The notes under the pieces are model-generated. The model saw only the letters and a list, made by a program, of their open reading frames with translations, was not told the DNA's origin and did no database searches. A stretch of 64,000 nt of DNA, from assembly GCA_046233115.1 (NCBI GenBank), contig JBJXHM010000007.1:1-64000 (forward strand), read 5' to 3'. The stretch comes from JACOMY01 sp046233115. Lineage in GTDB: Bacteria > Pseudomonadota > Alphaproteobacteria > Kiloniellales > JACOMY01. Position numbers and translations under genes: made by a program. Positions 7,195 to 15,244 of this stretch are shown here, one piece after another (within the stretch, counting starts at the first letter, position 1; each line of letters opens with the position of its first letter).

Positions 7195-8562
7195 ATGTTG
7201 AGCCCGAACCGCGATGAGGCCGATGCCTTCATCGCAGCCCACCCGGAAATCGAATTCGTCGACGGTATCTTTTCCGATCTCTGCGGCATCATCCGCGGCA
7301 AGCGCTATCCGATCGAGGATCTGCACAAGATCATGACGCGCGGGATCACCATCCCGGCCTCGGTCTTCCTGCTGTCGGTGACCGGCAGTACCCACGACCC
7401 CCTGGGCATGGGCATCTCCGACGGCGATCCCGACAACCTGCTGGTGCCGATCGAGGGCATGCTGAAGCCGGTGCGCTGGGCCGAGCGGCCGCTGGCGCAG
7501 GTCTACATGACCATGCAGGACCCGGAGGGCCGCCCCTCCTGGGTCGAGCCGCGCAACGTATTGGCCCGCGTTGTCGAGCGCTTCACCCAGATGGGCCTGA
7601 CCCCGGTGGTGGCGCTGGAGCTGGAGTTCTACCTGATCGACAAGGAGCGCACCCGCTTCGGCGCGCCGCGCCCGCCGATCTCGCCGCGCACCCGCCAGCG
7701 CGAGATCGCCACCCAGGTCTACAGCATCACCGAGCTGGAGGACTTCGCCGGGCTCCTGGGCGACATCACCGCGGCCTGTGACGCGCAGAACATCCCCTAT
7801 GGCGCGATCACCACCGAGTACGCGCCGGGGCAGTTCGAGATCAACCTGGATCATGTGCCCGACCCGCTGCTGGCCGCCGACCACGCGGTGCTGCTGAAGC
7901 GGGTGGTGAAGGGCTGTGCCCGGCGCCACGACCTGCAGGCGACCTTCGCGCCCAAGCCCTTTCCAGAGGAATCGGGGAGCGGACTGCACGCCCACGTCAG
8001 CCTGGTCGACAGCGAGGGCCGCAACGTGCTCGACGAGGGCGGCACCGGCCCCAGCGAGCTGCTGCGCCATGCCGTCGGCGGCTGTCTGCAGATGATGCCG
8101 GCCTCGATGGCGGTCTTCGCGCCCAACCCCAACGGCTTCCGCCGCTACCGCTCGAAGAACTTCGCGCCGATCGGGAGTTGCTGGGGCATCGAGAACCGCT
8201 CCGCCGCGGTGCGGGTGCCGATGGGTGACGCCCAGTCGCGCCGCATCGAGCATCGCATCGCCGGCGCCGACGCGAATCCCTATCTGGCGCTGGCCTGCAT
8301 CCTGGCCTCGATGCACCACGGCATCGTCAACAAGATCGACCCCGGTCCGCCCAGCACCGGCAGCCAGGGTCCCGAGATGGACAGCCACATCCCGAACCGC
8401 CCTTACCGCGCGCTGGAGGTGATGCAGGATTCCGCGGTCCTGCAGGACTACTTCGGTGCCAACTACGTCGAGGCCTATGTCGCGACCAAGATGGCCGAGA
8501 TGGACGAGTTCTACGAACAGCTCTCGCCGACGGAGTACAGCTGGTACCTTCAGGCGGACTGA
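7195..8562 (+). CDS. Glutamine synthetase family protein (PuuA-like gamma-glutamyl ligase)
   Basis: 455-residue GS-fold ligase. The beta-grasp N-terminus (EFVDGIFSDLCGIIRGKR) and catalytic core motifs GQFEINLDH, GSGLHAHVSL and NGFRRYRSKNFAP are present, followed by IENRSAAVRVP. The N-terminus and length resemble the family that ligates glutamate to amines, such as gamma-glutamylputrescine synthetase, more than the housekeeping GlnA, which has an adenylylation loop not seen here. Start: ATG at 7195 with AAGG 7 bases upstream. In-frame codons back to 6982 lack such a site. The gene is divergent from phnW with a 273-bp shared upstream region, so a link to amine or aminophosphonate nitrogen use is possible but inferred. 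The exact substrate is unknown. Confidence 0.85.
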   Translation: MLSPNRDEADAFIAAHPEIEFVDGIFSDLCGIIRGKRYPIEDLHKIMTRGITIPASVFLLSVTGSTHDPLGMGISDGDPDNLLVPIEGMLKPVRWAERPLAQVYMTMQDPEGRPSWVEPRNVLARVVERFTQMGLTPVVALELEFYLIDKERTRFGAPRPPISPRTRQREIATQVYSITELEDFAGLLGDITAACDAQNIPYGAITTEYAPGQFEINLDHVPDPLLAADHAVLLKRVVKGCARRHDLQATFAPKPFPEESGSGLHAHVSLVDSEGRNVLDEGGTGPSELLRHAVGGCLQMMPASMAVFAPNPNGFRRYRSKNFAPIGSCWGIENRSAAVRVPMGDAQSRRIEHRIAGADANPYLALACILASMHHGIVNKIDPGPPSTGSQGPEMDSHIPNRPYRALEVMQDSAVLQDYFGANYVEAYVATKMAEMDEFYEQLSPTEYSWYLQAD

Positions 8563-8727
8563 GGAAGGGGGAGGGGGGCTCCCGGCAGCCGGCGGATTTG
8601 ACACGCTTTTCCGTCCAGTCGCCGAGGGCCATATCCCCGCGGGTTGCCGGGGGGCAAACGAGGGATCGGCGCAGAGCGGTGGGGCGTGACGCACCGCACA
8701 GTTGAAGACAGCAATCAGGATCCGACC

Positions 8728-10104
8728 ATGCCTGCGAAAGTCGTTCTGGCCCTACTGCTTCTCAGCCTCGCGGCAAGCCCGCTGCAGGCCCAGACCGAGA
8801 GCACACAGACCGAGAGCACACAGACCGAAACCACACCGACCGAGAGCAGGTCGTCCAGTGGCGCCGGCGATACCACCGAGACGGGCACGCCCCGCGTCAC
8901 GATCCAGCAACCCGCAGAGGGCGACGAGGCCGTCCCCACCACGCGCGGGCAGCAGCTTCTCGGCTGTGCGCGCGGCGAAGATCCGCAGCAGCGCTACGAC
9001 GACTGCACTGCGCTGATCGATTCCGGCGCGGCGGTCGACAAGACCCTGGCGCTGATCTACCTGAACCGCGCCAATGCGCTGGACCAGCTGCACCGCAGCG
9101 AGGAGGCGCTGAAGGACTACGCGGAATCGATCAAGCTCAATTCCGAGGATCCCAGCGTCTACTACAACCGCGCCATTGCCTACACCCACCTGAACCGGCC
9201 GAAGGACGCGCTGGCCGACTACAGCAAGGCGATCGAACTCGATCCCAAGTACGAGACCGCCTACGTGAACCGCGGCGGCCTGCTGGTCGACATGGGCGAG
9301 TACGAGAAGGCGGTGCAGGACCTCAATACCGCGGCTGTGCTGGCGCCCAACCGGGCGCTGGTCTACCAGAACCGCGGCGACGCCTACACGGCCCTGAAGC
9401 AGCCCGACAAGGCGCTGGCCGACTACGACAAGGCGATCGAGCTGGATCCCAAGGTCGCCGGCACCTACTACAGCCGGGCGGTGCTGCTGATGGAGATGCG
9501 CCGCGGCGAGAAGGCGCTGGCCGACGTCAACAAGGCGCTGGAGCTGAACCCCGCCTTCACCCCGGCGCAGGAGATGCGCGGCATCCTCGAGTTCCAGTCC
9601 GGCAACCAGCAGGCCGCGCTCAAGGATTTCGCCGCTGTGCTGGAGAAGAACCCCAAGAACCGCGTCGCGCTGACTGCCATGGCCAACGTCGCGATGAACG
9701 AGGAGGACTGGAAGAAGTCGGTCGACTACCTGACCCGCCTGCTGGCGGAGGAGCCCGACGACGGGCCGGCCTACAACAACCGCGCCTGGAGCTACTTCAA
9801 CCTGGGCGAGCTGACCAAGGCCCTGCCTGACGCCAACAAGGCGGTCGAGCTCTCGCCCGATACCGGAGCCATTCACGACACGCGCGGCTGGATTCTCTGC
9901 CGCGATGGGGCCGCGGAGAACGCCACGGCAGACTTTCAGGAGGCCCTGAAGCTGGGCGATCCCGACGCCAAGGCCTTCCAGCGCCGCCTGCAGACGGCCG
10001 GCTACTACAGCGGCAAGATCGACGGTGCCTTCGGCCGCGGCTCCAACACCGCCCTGGACGAGTGGGTCGCCGCCAAGTGCCCGGAGAAGAAGGCGGCGGA
10101 ATAG
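8728..10104 (+). CDS. Exported TPR-repeat protein with C-terminal peptidoglycan-binding-like segment
   Basis: 458 aa. The signal peptide MPAKVVLALLLLSLAASPLQA is followed by a low-complexity linker of TESTQ repeats, encoded by near-identical 15-bp units. About nine tetratricopeptide repeats follow over residues 75-420, such as YYNRAIAYTHLNRPKDALAD and YVNRGGLLVDMGEYEKA. The last 40 residues (LQTAGYYSGKIDGAFGRGSN) resemble a peptidoglycan_binding_1 repeat. It probably acts in the periplasm as a scaffold, possibly attached to the wall. Start: ATG at 8728 with AGGA 7 bases before it. Upstream in-frame codons to 8644 are not needed and would bury the signal peptide. No enzymatic motif is seen and the partner is unknown. 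Confidence 0.85.
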   Translation: MPAKVVLALLLLSLAASPLQAQTESTQTESTQTETTPTESRSSSGAGDTTETGTPRVTIQQPAEGDEAVPTTRGQQLLGCARGEDPQQRYDDCTALIDSGAAVDKTLALIYLNRANALDQLHRSEEALKDYAESIKLNSEDPSVYYNRAIAYTHLNRPKDALADYSKAIELDPKYETAYVNRGGLLVDMGEYEKAVQDLNTAAVLAPNRALVYQNRGDAYTALKQPDKALADYDKAIELDPKVAGTYYSRAVLLMEMRRGEKALADVNKALELNPAFTPAQEMRGILEFQSGNQQAALKDFAAVLEKNPKNRVALTAMANVAMNEEDWKKSVDYLTRLLAEEPDDGPAYNNRAWSYFNLGELTKALPDANKAVELSPDTGAIHDTRGWILCRDGAAENATADFQEALKLGDPDAKAFQRRLQTAGYYSGKIDGAFGRGSNTALDEWVAAKCPEKKAAE

Positions 10105-10132
10105 ACCGTCTGAGCAGGGAGACGAGCGCGTG

Positions 10133-10149
10133 AGAGCGCGTGGCGCTCT
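10133..10149 (+). terminator. Small hairpin after the TPR gene
   Basis: AGAGCGC (10133-10139) pairs with GCGCTCT (10143-10149) around GTG, 29 bp past the TPR gene stop. There is no T run, so termination is only possible. The large palindromic element follows at once. Confidence 0.3.
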
Positions 10150-10156
10150 AATTGAA

Positions 10157-10238
10157 CGGCACCAGCCCGCACCCCCGCCTGGCCGCCCATACCAGGATAC
10201 CTCCGTGGGCGGTCGGGCGGGGGTGCGGGCCGGTGCCG
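10157..10238. repeat. Palindromic element, copy 1 (33-bp stem)
   Basis: The left arm 10157-10189 and right arm 10206-10238 pair over 33 positions with one A-C mismatch and two G-U type pairs when read as plus-strand RNA. The loop, 10190-10205, contains AGGATAC. A second copy with the same outline and loop core lies at 27328-27403. It sits between the convergent TPR and SulP genes and could end transcription from both sides. It is too long and too structured for an ordinary terminator and is better seen as a repeat family. Confidence 0.75.
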
Positions 10239-10265
10239 TGTAAACTCAACACGCGTTGGCCGCGG

Positions 10266-12020
10266 TCAGGCCGGGGTCAACGCGTACTTGTGCAGCTTGG
10301 CCAGGGCCTGGTCGATGCTGCGCTCGTAGGTCACCTGCGGCGGCTTCAGCCCGTGCAGGAAGAGTTCCTTGCGCAGCGCGTGGTTGGTGCCAGTGAAGGC
10401 GACGCGGATGCCGCGCCTGCGTGCCTTGGCGACCATGCCCTCCAGGATGTTGGCGCCGGTCGAATCGAGGAACGGCACGGCCTGGAAGTCGACCACCAGG
10501 GCGCGGTGGCTGTCGCCGATCCGGTCCAGCACCGCCTCGATCGAGGTGGCGGCGCCGAAGAAGAAGGCGCCGGAGATGCGGTAGACCACGATGTCGCGGT
10601 CGGCGGCCCGGGCCTCGTCGTAGGGGCGGCGCCCGCCGTTGGCGTCGTCGGCCCGGTCCTCGGTGACCAGCGGTAGGTCGCTGGCGATGTGGGTGGTCTT
10701 CGACATGCGGTGGATGAAGAGCAGCGCGCCCAGCGCGAAGCCCACCACGATGCCCTCGGTCAGGTCGCGGAAGACGGTCAGCAGAAAAGTCGAGAGCAGC
10801 ACCGCGGCGTCGCCGCGCGAGGCGCGGATCAGGGTGCGGAAAGCCTGCTTCTCGATCATGTTCCAGGCCACCACGGCCAGTACGCCGGCGAGGCTGGCCA
10901 GCGGGATGTAGCTGGCGAGCGGCGCAGCCACCAGGATGAAGAGCAGCAGGAAGACCGCGTGCAGCATGCCGGAGACCGGGCCGTGCGCGCCGGCGCGCAC
11001 GTTGGTGGCGGTACGTGCGATGGTGCCGGTGACGCAAATCCCTCCGAAGATGCCGGAGGCGACGTTGGCCACGCCCTGCGCCACCAACTCGCAGTTGGAG
11101 CGGTGGCGCCGACCGGTCATGCCGTCGGCCACCACGGCGGAAAGCAGCGATTCGATCGAGCCCAGCAGGGTGAAGGCGATGGCGCTGGGCAGCACCTCCT
11201 GCAGCTTCGTAAGATCGAAGGACGGCAGGGCAGGCAGCGGCAGGCTCTCGGGAATCCCGCCGAAGGCTGAACCGATGGTGGGGACCTCGGCGCCGCTCAG
11301 CGCCGCCACTGCGGCGGCGGCGGCCACCGCGACCAGCATGCCGGGCCAGTGCGGCTGCAGGCGTTTCAGCCCGACGATGACGGCGATGGTGGCCAGCGCG
11401 AAGCCCAGGGTGACGAGATCCAGGCTGGGTAGGCTCTGCCACAGCACCGGCAGCTTCTCCAGCAGTGGCCCCGGCTCCGCCTGGGTCAGGGTCAGGCCCA
11501 GCAGGTGCTTGATCTGGCTGGCGAAGATGATGACGGCGATGCCGGCAGTGAAGCCGACCGTGACCGGATAGGGGATGAACTTGATATAGGCGCCGATCCG
11601 GAGCAGCCCGATCGCCGTCAGCATGATACCGGAGAGGATGGTGGCCAGGAACAGGCCGTCCATGCCGTGCTCGTGCACCGTGGCCGCCACCAGCACGATG
11701 AAGGCGCCGGCCGGTCCGCCGATCTGAAAGCGGCTGCCGCCCAGCAGCGAGACCAGGAAACCGCCGACGATGGCGGTGTAGAGCCCCTGTGCCGGCGAAG
11801 CGCCGGAGGCGATGGCGATTGCCATCGACAACGGCAGCGCCACGATGGCGACGGTGAGGCCGGCGACCGCGTCGTGGCGGAGCTGTGCCAGGCCATAGCC
11901 CTCGCGCAGCACGGTGACCAGCTTCGGCGTGAAGAGGTCGATGAAGCTGGGACCGCCAGTTTGCCGTGGGCCAGTTTGGCGAGGGGAGGACTGTCGGCGG
12001 GTGGGTGTTGCTGTCTTCAT
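10266..12020 (-). CDS. SulP-family anion transporter with C-terminal STAS domain
   Basis: Inner-membrane transporter of the SLC26/SulP family, which moves sulfate, bicarbonate or other anions. About 584 aa. The N-terminal region has LTVAIVALPLSMAIAIASG and GLYTAIVGGFLVSLLGGS, the SulP signature region, and about ten to twelve membrane segments fill residues 35-410. The STAS domain lies near residues 470-580 (VVYRISGAFFFGAATS, VVDFQAVPFLDSTGAN). Start: ATG at 12020 (MKTATPTRRQ), chosen since it lies 76 bp past the stop of the upstream regulator. The longer frame to 12173 would overlap that gene. The substrate cannot be told from sequence. Likely one transcript with the XRE gene. Confidence 0.85.
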   Translation of the reverse strand: MKTATPTRRQSSPRQTGPRQTGGPSFIDLFTPKLVTVLREGYGLAQLRHDAVAGLTVAIVALPLSMAIAIASGASPAQGLYTAIVGGFLVSLLGGSRFQIGGPAGAFIVLVAATVHEHGMDGLFLATILSGIMLTAIGLLRIGAYIKFIPYPVTVGFTAGIAVIIFASQIKHLLGLTLTQAEPGPLLEKLPVLWQSLPSLDLVTLGFALATIAVIVGLKRLQPHWPGMLVAVAAAAAVAALSGAEVPTIGSAFGGIPESLPLPALPSFDLTKLQEVLPSAIAFTLLGSIESLLSAVVADGMTGRRHRSNCELVAQGVANVASGIFGGICVTGTIARTATNVRAGAHGPVSGMLHAVFLLLFILVAAPLASYIPLASLAGVLAVVAWNMIEKQAFRTLIRASRGDAAVLLSTFLLTVFRDLTEGIVVGFALGALLFIHRMSKTTHIASDLPLVTEDRADDANGGRRPYDEARAADRDIVVYRISGAFFFGAATSIEAVLDRIGDSHRALVVDFQAVPFLDSTGANILEGMVAKARRRGIRVAFTGTNHALRKELFLHGLKPPQVTYERSIDQALAKLHKYALTPA

Positions 12021-12096
12021 GGTCCCCGGCTGTCTCGTCGACAGACGGGTGGTTCCGCGGGCTCCTCCGGGACCGCCCCTGCCGATCTTGCTGCTG

Positions 12097-12363
12097 TCAC
12101 GTCCGCGGCCGCTGCTCCGGTTCCTTAAGCCTGACGCCTCGCCCGAAGAACTGGCTCGGCTGGTTGTCGCCAATCAGCTCGATGCCGGCGCGGTCAAGCG
12201 CCTCGACGACCTTGATCAGGCTTTCGACGATGCCCCGGACCGTTCCCCCGCTTGCCTCCATGCGCTGGATGGTGGGCAGAGAGAGTCCGGCCAGCTCCGC
12301 CAGGGTCCGCTGGTCGATCCCCAGCAGCGCCCGGGCCGCTTTCATCTGTTGTCCGGTTATCAT
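12097..12363 (-). CDS. XRE-family helix-turn-helix transcriptional regulator
   Basis: 88-residue protein with a single Cro/CI-type HTH at residues 1-55. QMKAARALLGIDQRTLAELA is helix 1-2 and GLSLPTIQRMEASGG is the recognition helix. The short C-terminal part has the KVVEALDRAGIEL pattern common in small XRE regulators. Start: ATG at 12363 with GAGAGG 5 bases upstream. It lies 76 bp before the SulP gene in the same direction and probably autoregulates and controls the transporter. The AT-rich stretch 12364-12425 upstream is a likely promoter. Confidence 0.85.
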   Translation of the reverse strand: MITGQQMKAARALLGIDQRTLAELAGLSLPTIQRMEASGGTVRGIVESLIKVVEALDRAGIELIGDNQPSQFFGRGVRLKEPEQRPRT

Positions 12364-12512
12364 TCTTGCCTCTCCACGCCTTCATATTCCAGTATCCAAT
12401 CTAAAGAATGATGTTTCATACATCAACACTCACACATGGCAGTGCTTCGCAGACAGCATAGGCCTGCCGGCGAAAGAGCCTTCTGTCGGTGCAGCGTGTC
12501 AGCTGGGGGCGG

Positions 12513-12899
12513 TCAGTCCGCGCTGTCTGGCCCGGCGGCCTTGGCCAGATGGACCGGCTGACCGTGCGGGGTCCGGTGATAGGCATCGACCCAGTCGGCC
12601 TTGCGGCCGGCCAGTTCCTCGGCGCCAGCCAGGCCGGCCTGCTGCACCACCTGCTCCAGCGCCTCGACGGCGGCGAGGTAATAGGCCTCGCGGGTGTCGG
12701 CCAGGCCGGCGGCCTCCTGGCGCTTGCGGGCGGCCCCCAGGGCCTGGGACCAGTCGGCGTTGGTAACGCGACCGGCTTCGATCAGGCTGTAGGCTAGGCC
12801 CAGCACCTCGGCCTCCCAGGCCTCGGCGAAAAGAGGCTCGTTATCGCGGGCCGGCAGCGGGGCGACGGCGGGCGCAACGGCGGGGTCAGGCCGGCTCAA
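12513..12899 (-). CDS. Nitrile hydratase accessory protein (activator / metallochaperone type)
   Basis: The small protein contains FAEAWEAEVLGLAYSLIEAG, NADWSQALGAARK and YYLAAVEALEQVV, then AYHRTPHGQPV. This is the pattern of nitrile-hydratase accessory proteins, which resemble the N-terminal part of the beta subunit and help insert the metal. Start is uncertain. There is no good ATG after the beta stop. A TTG at 12899, overlapping beta by 14 bases, gives 128 aa and fits the family. An ATG at 12986 would overlap beta by 101 bases. The tail QPVHLAKAAGPDSAD is complete. The order alpha-beta-accessory is the usual cobalt-type arrangement. Confidence 0.75.
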   Translation of the reverse strand: MSRPDPAVAPAVAPLPARDNEPLFAEAWEAEVLGLAYSLIEAGRVTNADWSQALGAARKRQEAAGLADTREAYYLAAVEALEQVVQQAGLAGAEELAGRKADWVDAYHRTPHGQPVHLAKAAGPDSAD

Positions 12900-13542
12900 G
12901 GTAGCTTTCCCAGAGGTCGAGGCAGACCTCGTCCTTGCTGTCGGCCGCTTCCGGCCAGAGGTCGGCCGCACGGATCTGCACGACATAGAGCGGCTGCGCC
13001 TCCTCCCGGCCGGAGGCGACGGCGTCGGGCAGAAGCTGGTTGCCGTAGCAGGCCTGGATCACGCCGGGCTTGCCGCGGGCGTAGCGCGGCAGCCGGGTAT
13101 GGCCGGGGTAGCCGGCGGCGCGGGTGCGCACGCTCTGCCCGACGGCGAAAGCCGGGCTGCCGCCCGGCCGGCGCGGGTCGTGCGGATAGTGCGCCTTGCC
13201 GGCGATGTCTTCTGCCTTCAGTGGCGCTGACTCCGGCGCCTGCGACTGCTGCAGTGACCTGCCGGCCGCCAGTTCCTCCAGAGTCACAACTCCGGCGTCC
13301 AGGAAGGTCGCCTCGTAGGCCATGCACCACTGCTGGAAATAGCCCAGGCTCAAGTAGTCGACCGGCCGTGCACACTCACGAACATGGCGGAACCAGTCGA
13401 GCGACCAGCCCTCGGGCTTGGTCATGGCGGCGGCCATGGAGAACATCCGCGCCTCCCAGGGGGCGTGAAAAAACTCGTCCTCGTGACTACGGTCGACCGG
13501 GCCGAAGCCCTGGACCCCGCCCAGGTCGTGAACGCTGTCCAT
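12886..13542 (-). CDS. nthB: Nitrile hydratase beta subunit
   Basis: 218 aa. The family start MDSVHDLGGVQGFGPVD is followed by FHAPWEARMFSMAAAM and by the C-terminal beta-barrel with FAVGQSVRTRAAGYPGHTRLPRYARGKPG. With the alpha subunit it forms the heterodimer that hydrates nitriles to amides in the cytoplasm. The ATG at 13542 overlaps the alpha stop as TGATG, so translation is likely coupled and subunit amounts balanced. The true start is well below the full open frame to 13869, which is antisense-like filler inside alpha. Confidence 0.9.
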   Translation of the reverse strand: MDSVHDLGGVQGFGPVDRSHEDEFFHAPWEARMFSMAAAMTKPEGWSLDWFRHVRECARPVDYLSLGYFQQWCMAYEATFLDAGVVTLEELAAGRSLQQSQAPESAPLKAEDIAGKAHYPHDPRRPGGSPAFAVGQSVRTRAAGYPGHTRLPRYARGKPGVIQACYGNQLLPDAVASGREEAQPLYVVQIRAADLWPEAADSKDEVCLDLWESYLEPA

Positions 13543-14219
13543 CAGGCTGCCTCCCCCGCTGTTACCCCCGCATTCTCCTCTGGGGCTGGCGGTGCGCCCG
13601 CCAGCGCGGTGCCGATCATGGCGTTGCGTGAGACCAGCGCGGCCAGGTCCGCCTCGTCCAGGCCTTCGGTGCCGGCCGGGCGCTGCGGCAGCACCAGGTA
13701 GCGGGTCTCCGAGGTGCTGTCCCAGACGCGGACCTTGACCGCCTCGTCCAGGACCACCCCGAACTCGGCCAGCACGGCGCGCGGCTCGCGCACCACGCGG
13801 GAGCGGTACTCGTTTGCCTTGTACCAGACCGGCGGCACGCCCAGGAGCGCCAGCGGATAGCAGGAGCAAAGGGTGCAGACCACAACGTTGTGAACCTCAG
13901 GTGTGTTCTCTAGGGCGACGATCTTGGCGGCGTGGCGGCCGACGAAGCCGAACTCGGCGACCGCGGCGGTGCCGTCTTCCAGCAGCCGCGCCTTGAAGGC
14001 GGGATCGGACCAGGCGCGCGCGACCACGGCGGCGCCGTTCCTCGGCCCCACCTGCTCGCTGTAGAGTTCGACCCAGGCGTCGACCGCGCCGCTGTCCAGA
14101 TAGTTCTTGTCGACCAGCAGGCTCTCCAGGGCCTTGACCCGCAGTGCCGGGTCCGGCGGCAGGTGGCTGTGCATCTCGCGATGGATCTTGCCGAGGCGCT
14201 TGCTGTCGTGGCTTGGCAT
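13542..14219 (-). CDS. nthA: Nitrile hydratase alpha subunit, cobalt type
   Basis: 225 aa. Catalytic metal-binding subunit with VCTLCSCY at residues 114-121. The CTLCSC form, with Thr at the second position, is typical of the cobalt enzyme, whereas iron enzymes carry CSLCSC. The three cysteines C115, C118 and C120 are all present, and two are normally oxidised after translation. Other family marks: LLEDGTAAVAEFG, YKANEYRSRVVREPRAVLAEFG and KVRVWDSTSETRYLVLP. Start: ATG at 14219 with GAGAGG just upstream. No amidase or cobalt transporter gene is adjacent. A minisatellite array lies in the 145-bp upstream gap. Confidence 0.92.
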   Translation of the reverse strand: MPSHDSKRLGKIHREMHSHLPPDPALRVKALESLLVDKNYLDSGAVDAWVELYSEQVGPRNGAAVVARAWSDPAFKARLLEDGTAAVAEFGFVGRHAAKIVALENTPEVHNVVVCTLCSCYPLALLGVPPVWYKANEYRSRVVREPRAVLAEFGVVLDEAVKVRVWDSTSETRYLVLPQRPAGTEGLDEADLAALVSRNAMIGTALAGAPPAPEENAGVTAGEAA

Positions 14220-14277
14220 GGGGGTCCTCTCGTTTGCTCTGCCTGGCGATCTGCCTCGCAATTCTCCGCCGCCGGGC

Positions 14278-14373
14278 GCGCCAGCGCAAGAGCTAGGCGT
14301 CGCGCCAGCGCAAGAGCTGGGCGTCGCGCCAGCGCAAGAACTAGGCGTCGCGCCAGCGCAAGAGCTAGGCGCG
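14278..14373. repeat. 24-bp tandem repeat, four copies
   Basis: The unit GCGCCAGCGCAAGAGCTAGG + CGTC occurs at 14278-14301, 14302-14325 (one A to G), 14326-14349 (one G to A) and 14350-14373 (last bases differ). The fourth copy includes the stop codon and last codons of rsmA on the minus strand, so the array seems to have grown outward from the gene end into the upstream region of the nitrile hydratase genes. The 24-bp period is eight codons. Confidence 0.85.
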
Positions 14374-15219
14374 GCCTTCCAGATCCTCCAGGGCAGCGGC
14401 CAGGCGGCAGAAGTCCTCGACGCTCAGGGTCTCGGCGCGCACGCTCTCCTCGATGCCGGCCGCATCCAGTAAGACGCGCGGGGCGGCGCCGAGCGACTTC
14501 AGGCTCTGGCGCAACATCTTGCGGCGCTGACCGAAGGCGGCGGCCGTGACCCGCTCCAGCGCGGCCAGCGATACCGGTGCCAGCGGCGTGCCGCGCGGTT
14601 CCAGAAGGACGACGCTGGAGGTGACCTTGGGCGGCGGGCGGAAGGCGCCGGGCGGTAGGTCGAAGCAGGGCTCGACCCGGCAGAGCCATTGGCTGATGAC
14701 GCTGAGCCGGCCATAGGCGCCGTCGCGCGGCCGGGCCCAGAGCCGCTGCGCCACCTCCTTCTGGAACATGAGGGTCAGGCTCTCCAGGCAGCCGGGGTCC
14801 TCGGCCAGTGCTTCCAGCCAGGCCAGCAACAGCGGCGTGCCGACGTTGTAGGGCAGGTTGGCCACCAGCTTGCGTGGCGCCATCCCCAGGCGCCAGCTTT
14901 CCAGCTTTAGCGCGTCGGCCTCGATCACTTCCAGCCGGCCAGGGTAGGCGGCGGCCAGTTCTGCCAGTGCCTCCAGGCAGCGGGAATCCTTCTCCACCGC
15001 ATAGACCTTGCGGCAGGGCGTCTCCAGCAGCGCCCGGGTGAGGCCGCCGGGGCCGGGGCCGATCTCGATCACGTCGCGGCCTTCCAGCGGGGCTGCGGCT
15101 GCGGCGATGCGCCGGGTGATGCCGGGGTCGAGCAGGAAGTGCTGGCCCAGACCCTTGCGGGCGCTGAGGCCATGCTGCTGGATGACCGCCGTCAGCGGCG
15201 GTAGGTCAGGCGCGGGCAT
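14365..15219 (-). CDS. rsmA: 16S rRNA adenine-1518/1519 dimethyltransferase
   Basis: 284 aa. SAM-dependent RsmA/KsgA that dimethylates two adenines near the 3' end of 16S rRNA late in 30S assembly. Motifs: GLGQHFLLDPGI, the SAM loop DVIEIGPGPGGLT, VEKDSR, and the catalytic NLPYNVGTPLL. FGQRRKMLRQSLKSL is in the C-terminal helical domain. ATG at 15219, 25 bp after the surA stop in the same direction, so probably co-transcribed. In many relatives pdxA lies between surA and rsmA. It is absent here. Its last codons and stop are copied into the 24-bp array. Confidence 0.95.
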   Translation of the reverse strand: MPAPDLPPLTAVIQQHGLSARKGLGQHFLLDPGITRRIAAAAAPLEGRDVIEIGPGPGGLTRALLETPCRKVYAVEKDSRCLEALAELAAAYPGRLEVIEADALKLESWRLGMAPRKLVANLPYNVGTPLLLAWLEALAEDPGCLESLTLMFQKEVAQRLWARPRDGAYGRLSVISQWLCRVEPCFDLPPGAFRPPPKVTSSVVLLEPRGTPLAPVSLAALERVTAAAFGQRRKMLRQSLKSLGAAPRVLLDAAGIEESVRAETLSVEDFCRLAAALEDLEGRA

Positions 15220-15244
15220 GGCGCAGACTCAGGCAAGCATCTCC

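Noticed and set aside
8598..8603. Perfect TTGACA in the gap before the TPR gene
   Set aside because: No acceptable -10 box lies 16-18 bp downstream, so it is not called a promoter.
14278..14373. Possible CRISPR array
   Set aside because: The copies are directly joined with no spacers and there are no cas genes nearby.
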